Positions 35,252 through 45,490 are shown, counted from the stretch's first letter. The stretch: DNA of 64,000 bases from Roseibium album (GCF_001404515.1 NZ_CXWE01000011.1:1-64000); one strand, 5' to 3'. The notes: generated by a model from the letters alone, not told the origin. Program-made: numbers and translations.

Positions 35252-36383
35252 ATGCGCGCCGAAACGGAAGCGATCGTAGATGAAATCAAGCAGGCCATAA
35301 GCCTGCTGAGGAGGCATCTTTGACTGGGATCAGGCTCTTGTCCGTCTGGAAGAACTGAACGCTCTTTCTGAGGATCCGGAACTGTGGAATGACGCCGCCA
35401 AGGCGCAGAAGCTGATGCAGGAACGGCAAAACCTCGACGACGGCATCAATGGTGTCAAGCAGCTTGAACAGGACCTCTCCGACAATGTCGAGTTGATTGA
35501 ACTTGGCGAGATGGAAGACGATTCTTCGGTGATACAAGACGCGGAGAACGCGCTTCGAGAGCTGAAGGAAAAGGTCGACAAGCTTCAGCTGAATTCATTG
35601 CTTTCCGGTGAAGCGGACAGCAACGACACCTATATTGAGATCCACTCGGGTGCTGGCGGGACTGAAAGCCAGGACTGGGCTTCCATGCTTTTGCGGATGT
35701 ATCGCAGGTGGGCCGAAAAACGTGGCTACAAAGTCGAGGTCCTGGAGCACCAGGACGGAGAAGAAGCCGGTATCAAATCGGCAACGCTTCTGGTCAAGGG
35801 CGAAAACGCCTATGGCTGGCTGAAATCGGAGTCCGGTGTTCACCGTCTGGTACGAATTTCCCCTTATGACAGCAACGCGCGGCGTCATACCAGCTTTTCC
35901 AGTGCCCGGGTTTATCCGGTGATTGACGATTCCATCGAGATCGATATCAACGAAAGCGATTGCCGGATCGACACTTACCGGGCATCTGGTGCTGGTGGGC
36001 AGCATGTCAATACGACCGACTCGGCTGTTCGCATAACGCACCAGCCAACCGGGATAGTGGTCCAGTGCCAGTCTCAACGGTCGCAACACAAAAACCGCGC
36101 AACTGCCTGGGACATGTTGAAAGCGCGGCTCTATGAGGCTGAGCTAAAACGACGTGAACAGGAAGCGAACGCAGAAGCTGCGTCGATGACCGACATCGGT
36201 TGGGGGCACCAGATCAGATCTTATGTTCTGCAGCCCTATCAGCTGGTCAAGGACAACCGAACCGGTGTTGAAAGCACATCACCTGGCGACGTCCTCGATG
36301 GCGATCTTGACAAGTTCATGGAGGCGTCCCTGGCGCAACGGATCTCTGATGGAGATACGGCCGACACCGGCGGCAGCGACTGA
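35252..36383 (+). CDS. prfB: peptide chain release factor 2, expressed by programmed +1 frameshift
   Basis: The gene starts at ATG 35252 (MRAETEAIVDEIKQAISLLR), reads to an in-frame TGA at 35321-35323, and must skip one base to continue as GAC TGG GAT from 35322. The site AGGAGG CAT CTT TGA C has the internal Shine-Dalgarno-like hexamer, slippery CTT and stop of the classical prfB autoregulatory frameshift. The full protein is 376 residues, with RISPYDSNARRHTSF (release-factor tripeptide region, SPY here) and RASGAGGQHVNTTDS (the GGQ hydrolysis motif). RF2 ends translation at UGA and UAA; low RF2 stalls at the TGA and promotes the shift. Confidence 0.97.
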
Positions 36384-36413
36384 CAGGTCGTGTGGCAAAT
36401 CAATCCAATGTCA

Positions 36414-36436
36414 ACGGGGCCTTCGGGTCCCGTTTT
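36414..36436 (+). terminator. terminator after prfB
   Basis: ACGGGGCC, TTCG loop, GGTCCCGT, ending in TTTT (36414-36436). The hairpin contains one G-T wobble pair. It lies 30 bp past the prfB stop and next to the convergent M23 gene. Confidence 0.75.
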
Positions 36437-36438
36437 CG

Positions 36439-37797
36439 TCAAAGGGCGAGTTCGGCAAGTTTCTCGCCAGCGGTGAGAAATGCTGCTGGATTATGAGGTT
36501 TGTCGTCCTTGCGGATCTCATAGTGAAGATGCGGGCCGGTGGAGCGTCCTGTCGATCCGACATTCCCAATCAAATCGCCTGCAAGGACATGATCACCTTC
36601 AGCAACGTGCAACCGGCTCAGATGGGCATAGCGCGTGACAAACCCGTTTGCGTGGCGCACCTCTACCATCTTGCCGTAACCACCGTTCCATTTGGCGCTC
36701 AAAACCGTGCCGGGTGCGGTAGTGTAGACACGAGCCCCATAGGGAGCCTTGAAATCGATCCCGGTGTGCATGGCAAGGCGCCTGAGGAACGGATCAACTC
36801 TCGGACCATAGCTGCTGGATATGCTTCCGTTTCGAACCGGCCGCTTCACAGGCAATCTCAGTGCGGTGAACTTGACACGCCGAAGCGTTTTCAAGGCACT
36901 TTCCGCGCGCTGGAGCCGAGTGGGAAAGGTCTTTTCCGATATCGGTGCAAAAGGGCCACCGATGGAGCTGTTTTCGCGTAGCGCGGCATTCAGAGCCGGC
37001 GCAATGTTCCTCGTCGTTATAAGGATATCTTCAATCCGGCCTTCCGTGGCGACGGTTATGGCGTCGACCGCAGCCGTGCTTTCCACATCCATCTCGGAGA
37101 TATCGGCTTTCACCGCGTCGAGTGCTGCCCGTTTCTCAGTGTTTTTTTTTAACTCTTGAGGATTTTCCGCAGTGTCTTTCGCGGGTTTTTGCAGCAAGGA
37201 CAGCGGATCGATGGATCTGGGAGTGCTTTCACGCAATCCCAGCGCCTTCACAGGCTCGTCAATCAGTTCGCTTTCCCCACCGATCGCCGTTTTGTCATTG
37301 GTTCCGATCGAGGCAAGGTTCCGTGAGTCGAGGGAGGGCTTTTGCGGCGGAAGCGGTTTGTCATTGCTGAGATAAATGCCGACACTTTCGGCGCGCGCAA
37401 CAAGGTCGGCGACGATTGCATGGCGCTGATTGAGATCCTGCTGCCGGCGAAGAACATCCATGACCTGGATTTCGACAGTTTCCCTGTCCACCATCTGGCG
37501 GCTCGTCAGCTTCTGGATTTCCGCTCTCAGCCGGTCGATATGATCCTGATATTCGAGAACCAATTCAGTCCGCTCCGCGGTGGCTTCCGCCACCATGTCG
37601 CCGCGAACCAAATAATAGCCGGCTGTTCCGCTTACGCCGAGTGTCGCCGCGACACAGGCGAGGGCGCCGCATATGAGGTGAATGGGCCGCACGCTATAGG
37701 TCGTGGATTTCGCACTCTTGTCCAAAGACGAATGGTGTGTCGCCATTCTTGGCTTTCGATTTGTTTGCGTCGTTGTTTGGCGCTGTCGCATGATCAC
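36439..37797 (-). CDS. M23 family (LytM-domain) peptidase, membrane-anchored
   Basis: A 452-residue protein. After a basic N-terminus a hydrophobic anchor lies at about 41-64 (IHLICGALACVAATLGVSGTAGYYLV), then a coiled-coil region (about 70-135, AERTELVLEYQDHIDRLRAEIQKL), a charged linker and a C-terminal LytM domain: LAMHTGIDFKAPYG (HxxxD), VRHANGFVTRYAHLS and GPHLHYEIR (HxH), so the zinc site is complete. Layout and length match periplasmic murein endopeptidases of the MepM/ShyA class in Hyphomicrobiales. Convergent with prfB; transcribed independently of the upstream DUF455 gene (both minus strand). Confidence 0.93.
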   Translation of the reverse strand: MIMRQRQTTTQTNRKPRMATHHSSLDKSAKSTTYSVRPIHLICGALACVAATLGVSGTAGYYLVRGDMVAEATAERTELVLEYQDHIDRLRAEIQKLTSRQMVDRETVEIQVMDVLRRQQDLNQRHAIVADLVARAESVGIYLSNDKPLPPQKPSLDSRNLASIGTNDKTAIGGESELIDEPVKALGLRESTPRSIDPLSLLQKPAKDTAENPQELKKNTEKRAALDAVKADISEMDVESTAAVDAITVATEGRIEDILITTRNIAPALNAALRENSSIGGPFAPISEKTFPTRLQRAESALKTLRRVKFTALRLPVKRPVRNGSISSSYGPRVDPFLRRLAMHTGIDFKAPYGARVYTTAPGTVLSAKWNGGYGKMVEVRHANGFVTRYAHLSRLHVAEGDHVLAGDLIGNVGSTGRSTGPHLHYEIRKDDKPHNPAAFLTAGEKLAELAL

Positions 37798-37881
37798 TCA
37801 GTCACTGTCTGCATTCTGCAAATGAACTGAGGATGATTAGAATTTGGTAAGGTTAATAAATCGTCTGCAATCGAGGTTAAT

Positions 37882-38718
37882 TTATCCCGAGAGTCGGGCG
37901 AGAGGCTTGTAAAATCCGGGGGTTAGGCCTGCTTCAGACCTTGCTCGATCATTAAATGGCGGTTTCAAATTGCCACGAAAATGCCGGCGAACGTATTCGT
38001 GGAAGGCCGATTCAGGTCTGATTCCCTGCCGGTCACACAAGAATCGGAACCACTTGGCACCAAATGCAACGTGATTCTTTTCATCGCGATAGATGACATC
38101 AAGACATTTTGCGGTGTCTTCATCTCCGATGTCGCGTGCCTTTTTGATCATGGGGGGTGTTATGTCGAGGCCACGCGCTTCGAGCACCAGGGGGATGATG
38201 GCGAGACGTGCAGCCAGATCATGTCCGGTATCCTGTGCTGCTTGCCAGAGGCCGTCATGTGCCGGCATGTCGCCATAGCAGGCATCGAGTTTTGCCATCC
38301 GGTCTTCAAGCATCGAAAAATGTTTGGCCTCCTCGAGACCAACACGAACCCAATCGTCATAGTAGGAACGTGGCAGACGCACATGCGCAAAGCGGCCGAC
38401 AAGGTCCCAGGTCAGGTCCACGGCGTTCAATTCGATGTGGGCGAGTGAATGGAGCAGCGCGACACGACCGGAAGTTCCGCCCAGATTACGTTTGGGCATG
38501 TCACGTGGCGCCCGGAGGTCGGGTTTGTCCGGGCGGCCTGGCCTGTCCGGCATACGGCCGTCCCTTGATGGGGTTCCAAGCGAAAGATCGCGCTGGAACC
38601 AGGACTTTGATATCGCATAAGCCAAACGGACTTTTTCAGTCGTGTCAGACGCTGAAACGATGGCCCGCGCGCCTGCCACGAGCGTGGAAGGCTGACTTGG
38701 AGCGGAAGATTGCGGCAT
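37882..38718 (-). CDS. DUF455 ferritin-like protein
   Basis: A 278-residue soluble protein. LAHIELNAVDLTWDL, GLEEAKHFSML and YRDEKNHVAFGAKWF carry the paired Glu/His residues of a ferritin-like four-helix di-iron fold; LGTPSRDGRMPDRPGRPDKP upstream is the conserved DUF455 segment. Related to tRNA-hydroxylase-like (MiaE) proteins, but the function of DUF455 is not established. It is on the minus strand with bcp upstream (34 bp between genes), so they may be co-transcribed. Confidence 0.9.
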   Translation of the reverse strand: MPQSSAPSQPSTLVAGARAIVSASDTTEKVRLAYAISKSWFQRDLSLGTPSRDGRMPDRPGRPDKPDLRAPRDMPKRNLGGTSGRVALLHSLAHIELNAVDLTWDLVGRFAHVRLPRSYYDDWVRVGLEEAKHFSMLEDRMAKLDACYGDMPAHDGLWQAAQDTGHDLAARLAIIPLVLEARGLDITPPMIKKARDIGDEDTAKCLDVIYRDEKNHVAFGAKWFRFLCDRQGIRPESAFHEYVRRHFRGNLKPPFNDRARSEAGLTPGFYKPLARLSG

Positions 38719-38752
38719 GGCACCCTTGGCAGGATTGAACTTGATGGCGGTT

Positions 38753-39220
38753 CTACAGAGCCTTTGCAGCCTCGAGGACTGCTTCAGCGTGACCGGGAAC
38801 TTTTACCTTTCTCCAGATCTGGGCAATTTTCCCTGTCTTGTCCACGAGGAAGGTTGAACGTTCCACACCCATGTATTTTTTCCCGTACATGGATTTTTCC
38901 ACCCAGACACCATAAGCCTCTGCGGTCGATGTGTCGGTATCCGCTCCGAGACGAACAGCGAGATTGTGTTTGGCAATGAAATTGTCGTGTTTCTTTGCGG
39001 AGTCGGGTGACATCCCTACGATCGTGACGCCCAGATTATTGAAGTCCTCGATCAATTCGGAAAACGCAATAGCCTCTTTTGTGCACCCGGGAGTGTTGTC
39101 CTTGGGGTAAAAGTACACGACAACCGGTTTTCCCTTGAGGGCGTCCAGAGAAACGCGGGCACCACCATCACTTTCCAGATCAAAATTTGGTGCGGTGTCA
39201 CCTATCGCCAGCTGCTGCAT
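38753..39220 (-). CDS. bcp: thioredoxin-dependent peroxiredoxin (BCP/PrxQ)
   Basis: A 155-residue peroxiredoxin. APNFDLESDGGARVSLDALKG begins the fold and YFYPKDNTPGCTKEAIAFSE holds the peroxidatic Cys. The residue five positions later is Ala where many PrxQ have the resolving Cys, suggesting a one-Cys-type mechanism. STFLVDKTGKIAQIWRKVKV is the C-terminal signature. It reduces peroxides in the cytoplasm. Confidence 0.95.
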   Translation of the reverse strand: MQQLAIGDTAPNFDLESDGGARVSLDALKGKPVVVYFYPKDNTPGCTKEAIAFSELIEDFNNLGVTIVGMSPDSAKKHDNFIAKHNLAVRLGADTDTSTAEAYGVWVEKSMYGKKYMGVERSTFLVDKTGKIAQIWRKVKVPGHAEAVLEAAKAL

Positions 39221-39386
39221 TCTGTCATCCTTCTGTCATAATTTAAGCGTCATTGCCGGAACCTGAATCCGATATGTACACAGCTGTCGATTTTGCTGCG
39301 AGATTCGAAGTATCATAGGACGTGCTGCGACTCGTTCAATGCGCGTTGAAGCAGGTATTTGAGGCTGTGCAAAGGCCGCGGGCCTG

Positions 39387-42300
39387 TTGGCTGTCAACGG
39401 TCAGGAGAATGGACTGAATTTGTTTCGACGATCTGGCGGCAATACCAGGCAGGAAAAGACCCGTACGCAGAGACGATTTCGCAGACGCTTCTGGTACCTG
39501 GCGGCTTTCGTTGTTATTTGCGTGGTCGCAGGCCTTGCAGTTCTGTTTGCCTCCGGACCGGTGCGGATCCCTCTCCTTGGAAGTTTGCTTGCGTCACAGG
39601 GTACGCGTGGTCCCGTGCAGCTTTCCGTCGAATTGGCGCGCATTGATTTCACAGCTCACGACGGTATTGAGATCATTCTGGAAGATGCATCCGTCGATAT
39701 TGGAGGGCCTGCACCCGTCAACATAAGTTTGCCGAGGCTCGTCGTTCCGCTCGACCGGGATGAGCTGCTGGCCGGTAAGCTGCGGTTCTCCTCGCTGCTG
39801 CTTGACAGACCGCGCGTGCGTGTTGCGCTCAAAGGCGGTCCGGCCAAGGTTCCTGAAATCGGTCCGCTCATGGAGGCCGTCGACCGGACGAGTGATGTCG
39901 TCGACGACCAGTTTGCAAGACGCGGACTGAGGTTCGTCAAGATAAGAAACGGGTCCTTCGAATTGGCGGGAGCATTTCCGCGCAGCTTCGAGGGAATCGA
40001 CGCTGATGTCGTGCGCCGCGAAAATCGGGTTATACGGGCCAATGCCAAGGTCACGGGAAACGTCTCGACTTGGCGTCTGGAATTAGCCAGAAGTGCTCCG
40101 GAAGATGGATCAGGCAAAAACATCGGTGTGGTGGTGAATGGTATCACACTTGCCGAATTGCTGGGTCCTGACGCTCTGGAAAGACAAGGCAAGGGCCTTG
40201 GTTTGCCGGCCTCGGCAAAGGTTGAAACGCGCCTGGACGGGGACGGCAATTTTGTTTCGGCAAATGTGGTTGGCCGTGTTCGAAACGGATGGTTTCAGCT
40301 CGGAAAAACGATCGTCGCCTTCGACGATGCTGCTCTGTCGTTGCTCTTCAAGGGCGGGCAGGAAGCCATTGAAGTCACAAAGTCCCATGTTATCCGCGGC
40401 AACACCCGGATCTTCTTTACCGGCCTGATCGAGCCTGACGCAGACGGTGGCATGGATTGGAATGTCGGCATCGACATGGACCACCCCCAGTTTGGTTCAT
40501 CCGATGTGCAAGAGCCGCCGCAGATGCTTGACGGGGTCAAGATCCGTGCGAGGTTCAATCCGGTTGACAGGCTGATTTCAGTAGACCGCTTTATTGCCAA
40601 GTCCGGCAAGGCGATCGCTCAAGGGGTGGCCAATATTCAGATTGCTGCGGACGGGCCGTATCTCGCGATCGCTGCCGAAGGGGAAAATATCCCGATTGGC
40701 GTTGCCAAACAGGTTTGGCCGATCACACTTGTCCCGCCGGCGCGCAACTGGGTGATTGAAAACATCAAGCAGGGAACCGTCGACAAGTTTTCCTATACGG
40801 CTGCCATCAGGCCACCGGCCTTCAATCACCGTGACCCGGATGCAGGCTGGTCTGGTGACGACATGCGTATGACCATGTCATTTTCAGGAGGTGCCGTCAC
40901 GCCTTTCGGTGACTTGCCCGAAGTGACCGGGCTTGAAGGAACCATGACGGTTGCCAATGAGGTACTGACCGTTTCCGCTTCCAATGGCGAGGCGACGGCT
41001 TCGAGCGGCGGACAGGTAACAGTCCCGGGCAGTGTGTTCGAGATCTATGATCTACCGCTTCGTGACGGCAAGACCGCCAAGATTTCGGCAAATGTAAAAG
41101 GTGCTGCCAAAGATCTGGGGGCCGTGGCAAACAGTGAACCCCTCAGTGTGATTGACCGTGTCGGGTTGAAAAAAGACGGAGCCAGCGGAACCGGAAGCAT
41201 CGACGTTGTCGCTTTGTTTCCCCTGAGAAAAAATATCGATGTTGAAGATATCGATTGGCGTGCCAGCGGTCAGCTGGATGGCTTTAGCGATACCAATCCC
41301 ATCATGGGGCATACAATCAAAAACGCCGATGTCCAGATCGATGCGAATCCCGGTCAGGTCGCAATCAAAGGCAACGGCATCCTGGATGGATTGCAGGCTG
41401 ATATTGATCTTGTCGTGCCGATTGGTGAGTCCGGCGTTGCCGGGAAGCAGGATGTCGTTGTCGCTGTTACCGCGAAGAAATTGAAAGAAAAAGGAATTGA
41501 CCTGACCGCCTTCCTGGACGGTGGCCTCAGGCTGGAGGTTGCCGGTTCAAGTGAATGGCAGGCATTTTCCGTAGATTTGAGGCAAAGCGTTATCAAGCTG
41601 GAGGCGCTTGGCTGGCGAAAGGCAAAAGGTGTTCCGGCCACGGCCACCTTCAAGCTGGTCGAGACGGAAAAGGCTCAGCAGGTTCGCGATTTCAGGCTTA
41701 CGTCGGAGGGAGCAAGTGTTGTCGGATCGATGCTGCTTTCCAAATCCGGTGAACTGATAGAAGCCTCATTCGATACATTCAAATTGCGACCGGGTGATAA
41801 TGCGGACGTTGCCATCCAGCGATCTACGGATGGGCGCTATGACATCATTTTTTCCGGAAGTTCATTCGATGGCAGAGGGTTGATACAAAGCCTGACAAGT
41901 CCTGGTGGCAGCCAGGGGGCAGGTGACTTTGAGAAGGGTGCCCGCATAGCCGCGTCGATCGACCGCGTGACCGGGTTCAACAACCAGACGCTTCAAGGTT
42001 TCACAGGGAAGATCGAGACAGGCCGGAAGGGACTTCGAACCGCGGACTTGAACGGAAAGATCAACGGCCAGTCCGACTTTGAGTTGAAGGTCATTGAACA
42101 AGGGGCGAGCCAGCTCGCAACCGGCCAATTTGCCGACACGGGCGCGACGTTGAAATTCCTGGATTTTTATGAACGCATGCAGGGAGGCAGGGGTGTTCTC
42201 AGCGTGGCCATGGCGGATGAAGACAGTTGGGCAGGTGACTTCAAGGTTCGGTCACTGCGAATTACCGAGGATCCCGCAATCAAGAGCATCCGTGAACGGG

Positions 42301-42710
42301 AACGATCAAATCTTGATCCGGACAGTACCATTGCCACTGCGAGGGAAACGGATGGTTCTGCAAACTTCGACACAATGGATATCAATTTCACTCGCGAAGG
42401 CGACATACTGACGATTATTCGGGGTGCGCTGCGAGGGAATGTGCTTGGCGGCACAGTCAGCGGTAAAGTGAACCTCACGGAACAGACATTGAGCCTGAGC
42501 GGAACATTCGTGCCGATTTATGCGTTGAACAACTTCTTCGCGAAAATTCCGATCCTGGGTTTTGCACTCGGCGGCAATTCGGGCGAAGGACTTATCGGCG
42601 TAACATATCGTTTGTCCGGGTCGGTGTCGGACCCGGTGCTGTCGGTCAATCCGATATCCGCGATTGCCCCCGGTATCTTCCGGAAAATGTTCGAATTTCA
42701 GCAGAACTGA
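39387..42710 (+). CDS. large AsmA-like (DUF3971/YhdP-type) envelope protein
   Basis: An 1107-residue protein with a single N-terminal membrane helix (about 35-55) after an Arg-rich cytoplasmic segment; the rest should lie in the periplasm. Repetitive beta-strand-rich sequence with a DUF3971-like central region and a C-terminal AsmA-type region (GALRGNVLGGTVSGKVNLTEQTLSLSG, then NNFFAKIPILGFALGG). This is the family of bridge-like lipid-transport proteins (YhdP/TamB/AsmA) that move phospholipids to the outer membrane. The start is uncertain: TTG 39387 as given, or TTG 39420 with caggaga before it. Convergent with tyrS. Confidence 0.9.
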   Translation: MAVNGQENGLNLFRRSGGNTRQEKTRTQRRFRRRFWYLAAFVVICVVAGLAVLFASGPVRIPLLGSLLASQGTRGPVQLSVELARIDFTAHDGIEIILEDASVDIGGPAPVNISLPRLVVPLDRDELLAGKLRFSSLLLDRPRVRVALKGGPAKVPEIGPLMEAVDRTSDVVDDQFARRGLRFVKIRNGSFELAGAFPRSFEGIDADVVRRENRVIRANAKVTGNVSTWRLELARSAPEDGSGKNIGVVVNGITLAELLGPDALERQGKGLGLPASAKVETRLDGDGNFVSANVVGRVRNGWFQLGKTIVAFDDAALSLLFKGGQEAIEVTKSHVIRGNTRIFFTGLIEPDADGGMDWNVGIDMDHPQFGSSDVQEPPQMLDGVKIRARFNPVDRLISVDRFIAKSGKAIAQGVANIQIAADGPYLAIAAEGENIPIGVAKQVWPITLVPPARNWVIENIKQGTVDKFSYTAAIRPPAFNHRDPDAGWSGDDMRMTMSFSGGAVTPFGDLPEVTGLEGTMTVANEVLTVSASNGEATASSGGQVTVPGSVFEIYDLPLRDGKTAKISANVKGAAKDLGAVANSEPLSVIDRVGLKKDGASGTGSIDVVALFPLRKNIDVEDIDWRASGQLDGFSDTNPIMGHTIKNADVQIDANPGQVAIKGNGILDGLQADIDLVVPIGESGVAGKQDVVVAVTAKKLKEKGIDLTAFLDGGLRLEVAGSSEWQAFSVDLRQSVIKLEALGWRKAKGVPATATFKLVETEKAQQVRDFRLTSEGASVVGSMLLSKSGELIEASFDTFKLRPGDNADVAIQRSTDGRYDIIFSGSSFDGRGLIQSLTSPGGSQGAGDFEKGARIAASIDRVTGFNNQTLQGFTGKIETGRKGLRTADLNGKINGQSDFELKVIEQGASQLATGQFADTGATLKFLDFYERMQGGRGVLSVAMADEDSWAGDFKVRSLRITEDPAIKSIRERERSNLDPDSTIATARETDGSANFDTMDINFTREGDILTIIRGALRGNVLGGTVSGKVNLTEQTLSLSGTFVPIYALNNFFAKIPILGFALGGNSGEGLIGVTYRLSGSVSDPVLSVNPISAIAPGIFRKMFEFQQN

Positions 42711-42714
42711 AAAA

Positions 42715-42737
42715 GCCGGAGTTGTACCGGCAATTTC
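42715..42737. terminator. weak hairpin between convergent AsmA-like gene and tyrS
   Basis: GCCGG (42715-42719) pairs with CCGGC (42727-42731), flanked by AAAA and AATTTC. The stem is only five bases, so it is a weak candidate for a shared terminator. Confidence 0.35.
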
Positions 42738-42753
42738 AATGTTCCAACGAAAC

Positions 42754-44007
42754 TCAGACAGGTTTGAGCAAAACGTGTTTTTTCTTGCCGAGTGACAGCT
42801 TGATGATGCCATCGTCCATCACATCCTCGGGCATGAGCATACGCTTGTCGTTCTGCTCGCCCTTGTCGTTGATCTTGACGGCACCGCCCTTGATGTTCCG
42901 GCGCACTTCTCCATTCGAGGCGCAAAGACCCGCAGTCACGAATGCTGACAGGACACCGAGACCGCCGTCCAGATCCGCTTTTGGAATTTCGACAGTTGGA
43001 AGACCTTCGGCGGACTGGCCTTCCTCGAAAGCCCTGCGTGCGGTTTCCGCAGCTTCTTCCGCCTTGTCACGCCCGTGGATGAGAGCAGTGGCTTCTGTTG
43101 CCAGGATTTTCTTGGCTTCGTTGACTTCTGCCCCTTCCAGTGCGGAAAGTCTTGCGATTTCTTCGATCGGCAAAACCGTGAAGAGTTTCAGGAAACGCTC
43201 GACGTCAGCATCTTCCGTGTTGCGCCAGTATTGCCAGTAATCATAGGCCGATAGCTGTTCCTCGTTGAGCCAGACGGCGCCCGCCGCAGTCTTGCCCATT
43301 TTTGCGCCGGAAGCTGTCGTGAGGAGCGGGGAAGTCAGCGCGAAGGCTTCGTGTTCCGATAGTCGGCGAACAAGGTCGGTGCCGGACAGAATATTGCCCC
43401 ACTGGTCGGAACCTCCCATCTGCAGGCGGCAGCCCGTGCGCCGGTAGAGTTCCAGGTAATCGTATCCCTGAAGCAGCATGTAATTGAATTCCAGGAAGGA
43501 CAGGTGCTGCTCCCGCTCAAGCCGCAGGCGAACGGAATCCCGCTGGATCATCTGGTTGACCGAAAAGTGCCGACCGATATCTCTCAGAAAATCAACATAG
43601 TTCAGCTTGAGGAGCCAGTCTGCATTGTCCAGCATGATGGCATCGCCAGGACCGTCGCCGAATGTCAGGAGTTTCTCGAAAACTTTCCGGATACCGGCCT
43701 TGTTCTCTTCGATTACATCTTCGGTGAGGATCTTGCGGCTTTCGTCCTTGCCGGACGGATCGCCGACACGCGTTGTTCCTCCGCCCATCAAGGCAATCGG
43801 GCGGTGCCCTGTTTTCTGGAACCAATGCAGCATCATGATCGGAACGAGAGACCCTGCGTGCAGGCTCGGAGCAGTACAGTCAAATCCGATATAGGCAGTG
43901 ACGGTTTCCTTGACACACAATTCATCGAGCCCTTCAGGATCCGAGATCTGGTGAATGAAGCCGCGTTCCGAGAGAACGTTCAGAAAGTCCGATTTGAACT
44001 TGCTCAT
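42754..44007 (-). CDS. tyrS: tyrosyl-tRNA synthetase
   Basis: A 417-residue class I synthetase charging tRNA-Tyr. CTAPSLHAGSLVPI is the HIGH-equivalent, GGSDQWGNILSGTDL binds tyrosine and tRNA, and GAKMGKTAAGAVWL is the KMSKS-equivalent. The C-terminal 65 residues are an S4 RNA-binding domain (GLCASNGEVRRNIKGGAVKIND). Length normal for bacterial TyrS. Confidence 0.97.
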   Translation of the reverse strand: MSKFKSDFLNVLSERGFIHQISDPEGLDELCVKETVTAYIGFDCTAPSLHAGSLVPIMMLHWFQKTGHRPIALMGGGTTRVGDPSGKDESRKILTEDVIEENKAGIRKVFEKLLTFGDGPGDAIMLDNADWLLKLNYVDFLRDIGRHFSVNQMIQRDSVRLRLEREQHLSFLEFNYMLLQGYDYLELYRRTGCRLQMGGSDQWGNILSGTDLVRRLSEHEAFALTSPLLTTASGAKMGKTAAGAVWLNEEQLSAYDYWQYWRNTEDADVERFLKLFTVLPIEEIARLSALEGAEVNEAKKILATEATALIHGRDKAEEAAETARRAFEEGQSAEGLPTVEIPKADLDGGLGVLSAFVTAGLCASNGEVRRNIKGGAVKINDKGEQNDKRMLMPEDVMDDGIIKLSLGKKKHVLLKPV

Positions 44008-44162
44008 ATTTTCGTCCGTGCCTGTCTTTGGTTCCAGCCAACTGGCCTGTCTTCAAACGTGCTCTAGCGCGAGACATCAGTGTTGTAAATTGCAGAAGGG
44101 CTGAATTCAGGCTGGTGTGCGGGTTCTGCGCCAACTTTCGGCACGGCGGACCTGCGCGCGGA

Positions 44163-45056
44163 TCAGTGGGTCAACCCAAACCGGACGGGCACGAAAAGAC
44201 TGGTGGCCAATCCGGCCACGATCAGGATTGCGAAAGAGATGGCAATCAGAATTATTTGTGTCGGCAGGGCCAATTTTTCCATTTCCATCTTGGAGCGATC
44301 GTGTTTCCGGTGTGGCTGGTCCTGCGCCACGTCCTCATGCCCCTGGTGCAAGTGGCCGGACATTGCCGGTTCCGGAGATCTGTGACCGAGAGCCGGTGTG
44401 TCTGCTCCGGGCAGGGTCATGCATCCGTGTTTGAGATGTGATTTCACGAGCCAGTAGTTGACCGGATAGGCCGTGAACAGACCGACAATCGAGGCAATGC
44501 TCATCCGGAACCAGAATTCCGGCCCGGACGGTTCTGTTGACGAGGGCCAGACGCTTGCAAGCACGATCATGGTCGGCAGCATGCCTGCCATGACGCAGTT
44601 CATGGACACGGTTTCTGCGAAAAACGTCTTGCGTACCGCTTTCCAATAGTCGCCGTCATACATGCCGCGCATCATCAGTGCCTGGAAAATGAACAGTCCG
44701 CAAATGAAGCCCGCAATGTACTCAAAGACACTGTCCCATCCGTTGGTCAAATGGAAAACGGGAACAATCATGGCGGCAATGACAATGCCCGTGGCGTCTC
44801 CGGCCAGGCAATGCATTTCGCTGTTGACCGACTGTTTCCATGTCTTTTTGGTGAATTCGTCATGGCCGCCCGGAAATGGCCGGCGGCAGGTCATCAGATA
44901 AAGAAAGCAGCCGACAGGCCCGGTGTAGGCAACCACGAGGATCCAGGCGAGTTTCTGAACCCAGCTTGTCACACCGTTGAAAACTGAATCCCAGATGACG
45001 AAGACGAGGCTGGCGGCCGTCAGCAGAAACCAGACGATCATGGCACCCTGGAGCAT
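44163..45056 (-). CDS. DUF4396 integral membrane protein
   Basis: A 297-residue membrane protein with seven or so hydrophobic segments: about 5-24, 32-55, 89-107, 115-133, 150-170, 186-204 and 270-292. EMHCLAGDATGI and FAETVSMNCVMAGM contain conserved Cys, His, Asp and Met residues of DUF4396. The cytoplasmic or periplasmic loop at 210-265 is His-rich (HRSPEPAMSGHLHQGHEDV), which may bind metal. Proteins of this family occur near copper genes in some genomes, but nothing of that kind is next to it here. Function unassigned. Confidence 0.85.
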   Translation of the reverse strand: MLQGAMIVWFLLTAASLVFVIWDSVFNGVTSWVQKLAWILVVAYTGPVGCFLYLMTCRRPFPGGHDEFTKKTWKQSVNSEMHCLAGDATGIVIAAMIVPVFHLTNGWDSVFEYIAGFICGLFIFQALMMRGMYDGDYWKAVRKTFFAETVSMNCVMAGMLPTMIVLASVWPSSTEPSGPEFWFRMSIASIVGLFTAYPVNYWLVKSHLKHGCMTLPGADTPALGHRSPEPAMSGHLHQGHEDVAQDQPHRKHDRSKMEMEKLALPTQIILIAISFAILIVAGLATSLFVPVRFGLTH

Positions 45057-45490
45057 CGAAAATTTCCGGATGATTTACGACGAAGGGCAGCGTGCCGTGG
45101 CCAAAAGTGAAAGTCAACGAAACCGGCAGTCGAGCGAATAACGGTCGTTTTGGTTTGAAGCGTGGCAGACCAGTAATCCTATGTGTCGCGCTTCTTGGCA
45201 CAACATGTTCCCGCGTGATGCAGGGCTGTTTCGGCCAGGCTCGCAAGTCCGCAAGTGCCCGTGCAGGTCAGACGTTTGATCCATACAGAACCCGATTGGT
45301 TACCCCGAAATCACTCACATGACGACCGTCTGTGTTGAAGTTCCTTTGCTTCGGCCCTGCCTGCCAATTTCATTGATTCAAGTGAATGTGACGTTGCGTG
45401 ATGACTATCACAACAGGACGCGCCAGTTGATCGTAAGGTCTTTTCATCAGCGAGAAAGATACTTCTAAGGATCAGTTGAGAGGACTTGTT
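45057..45490. other. 434-bp intergenic region, no gene seen
   Basis: It holds the divergent promoters of the DUF4396 gene and the small exported protein gene. No RNA gene or repeat was recognised. Confidence 0.5.
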
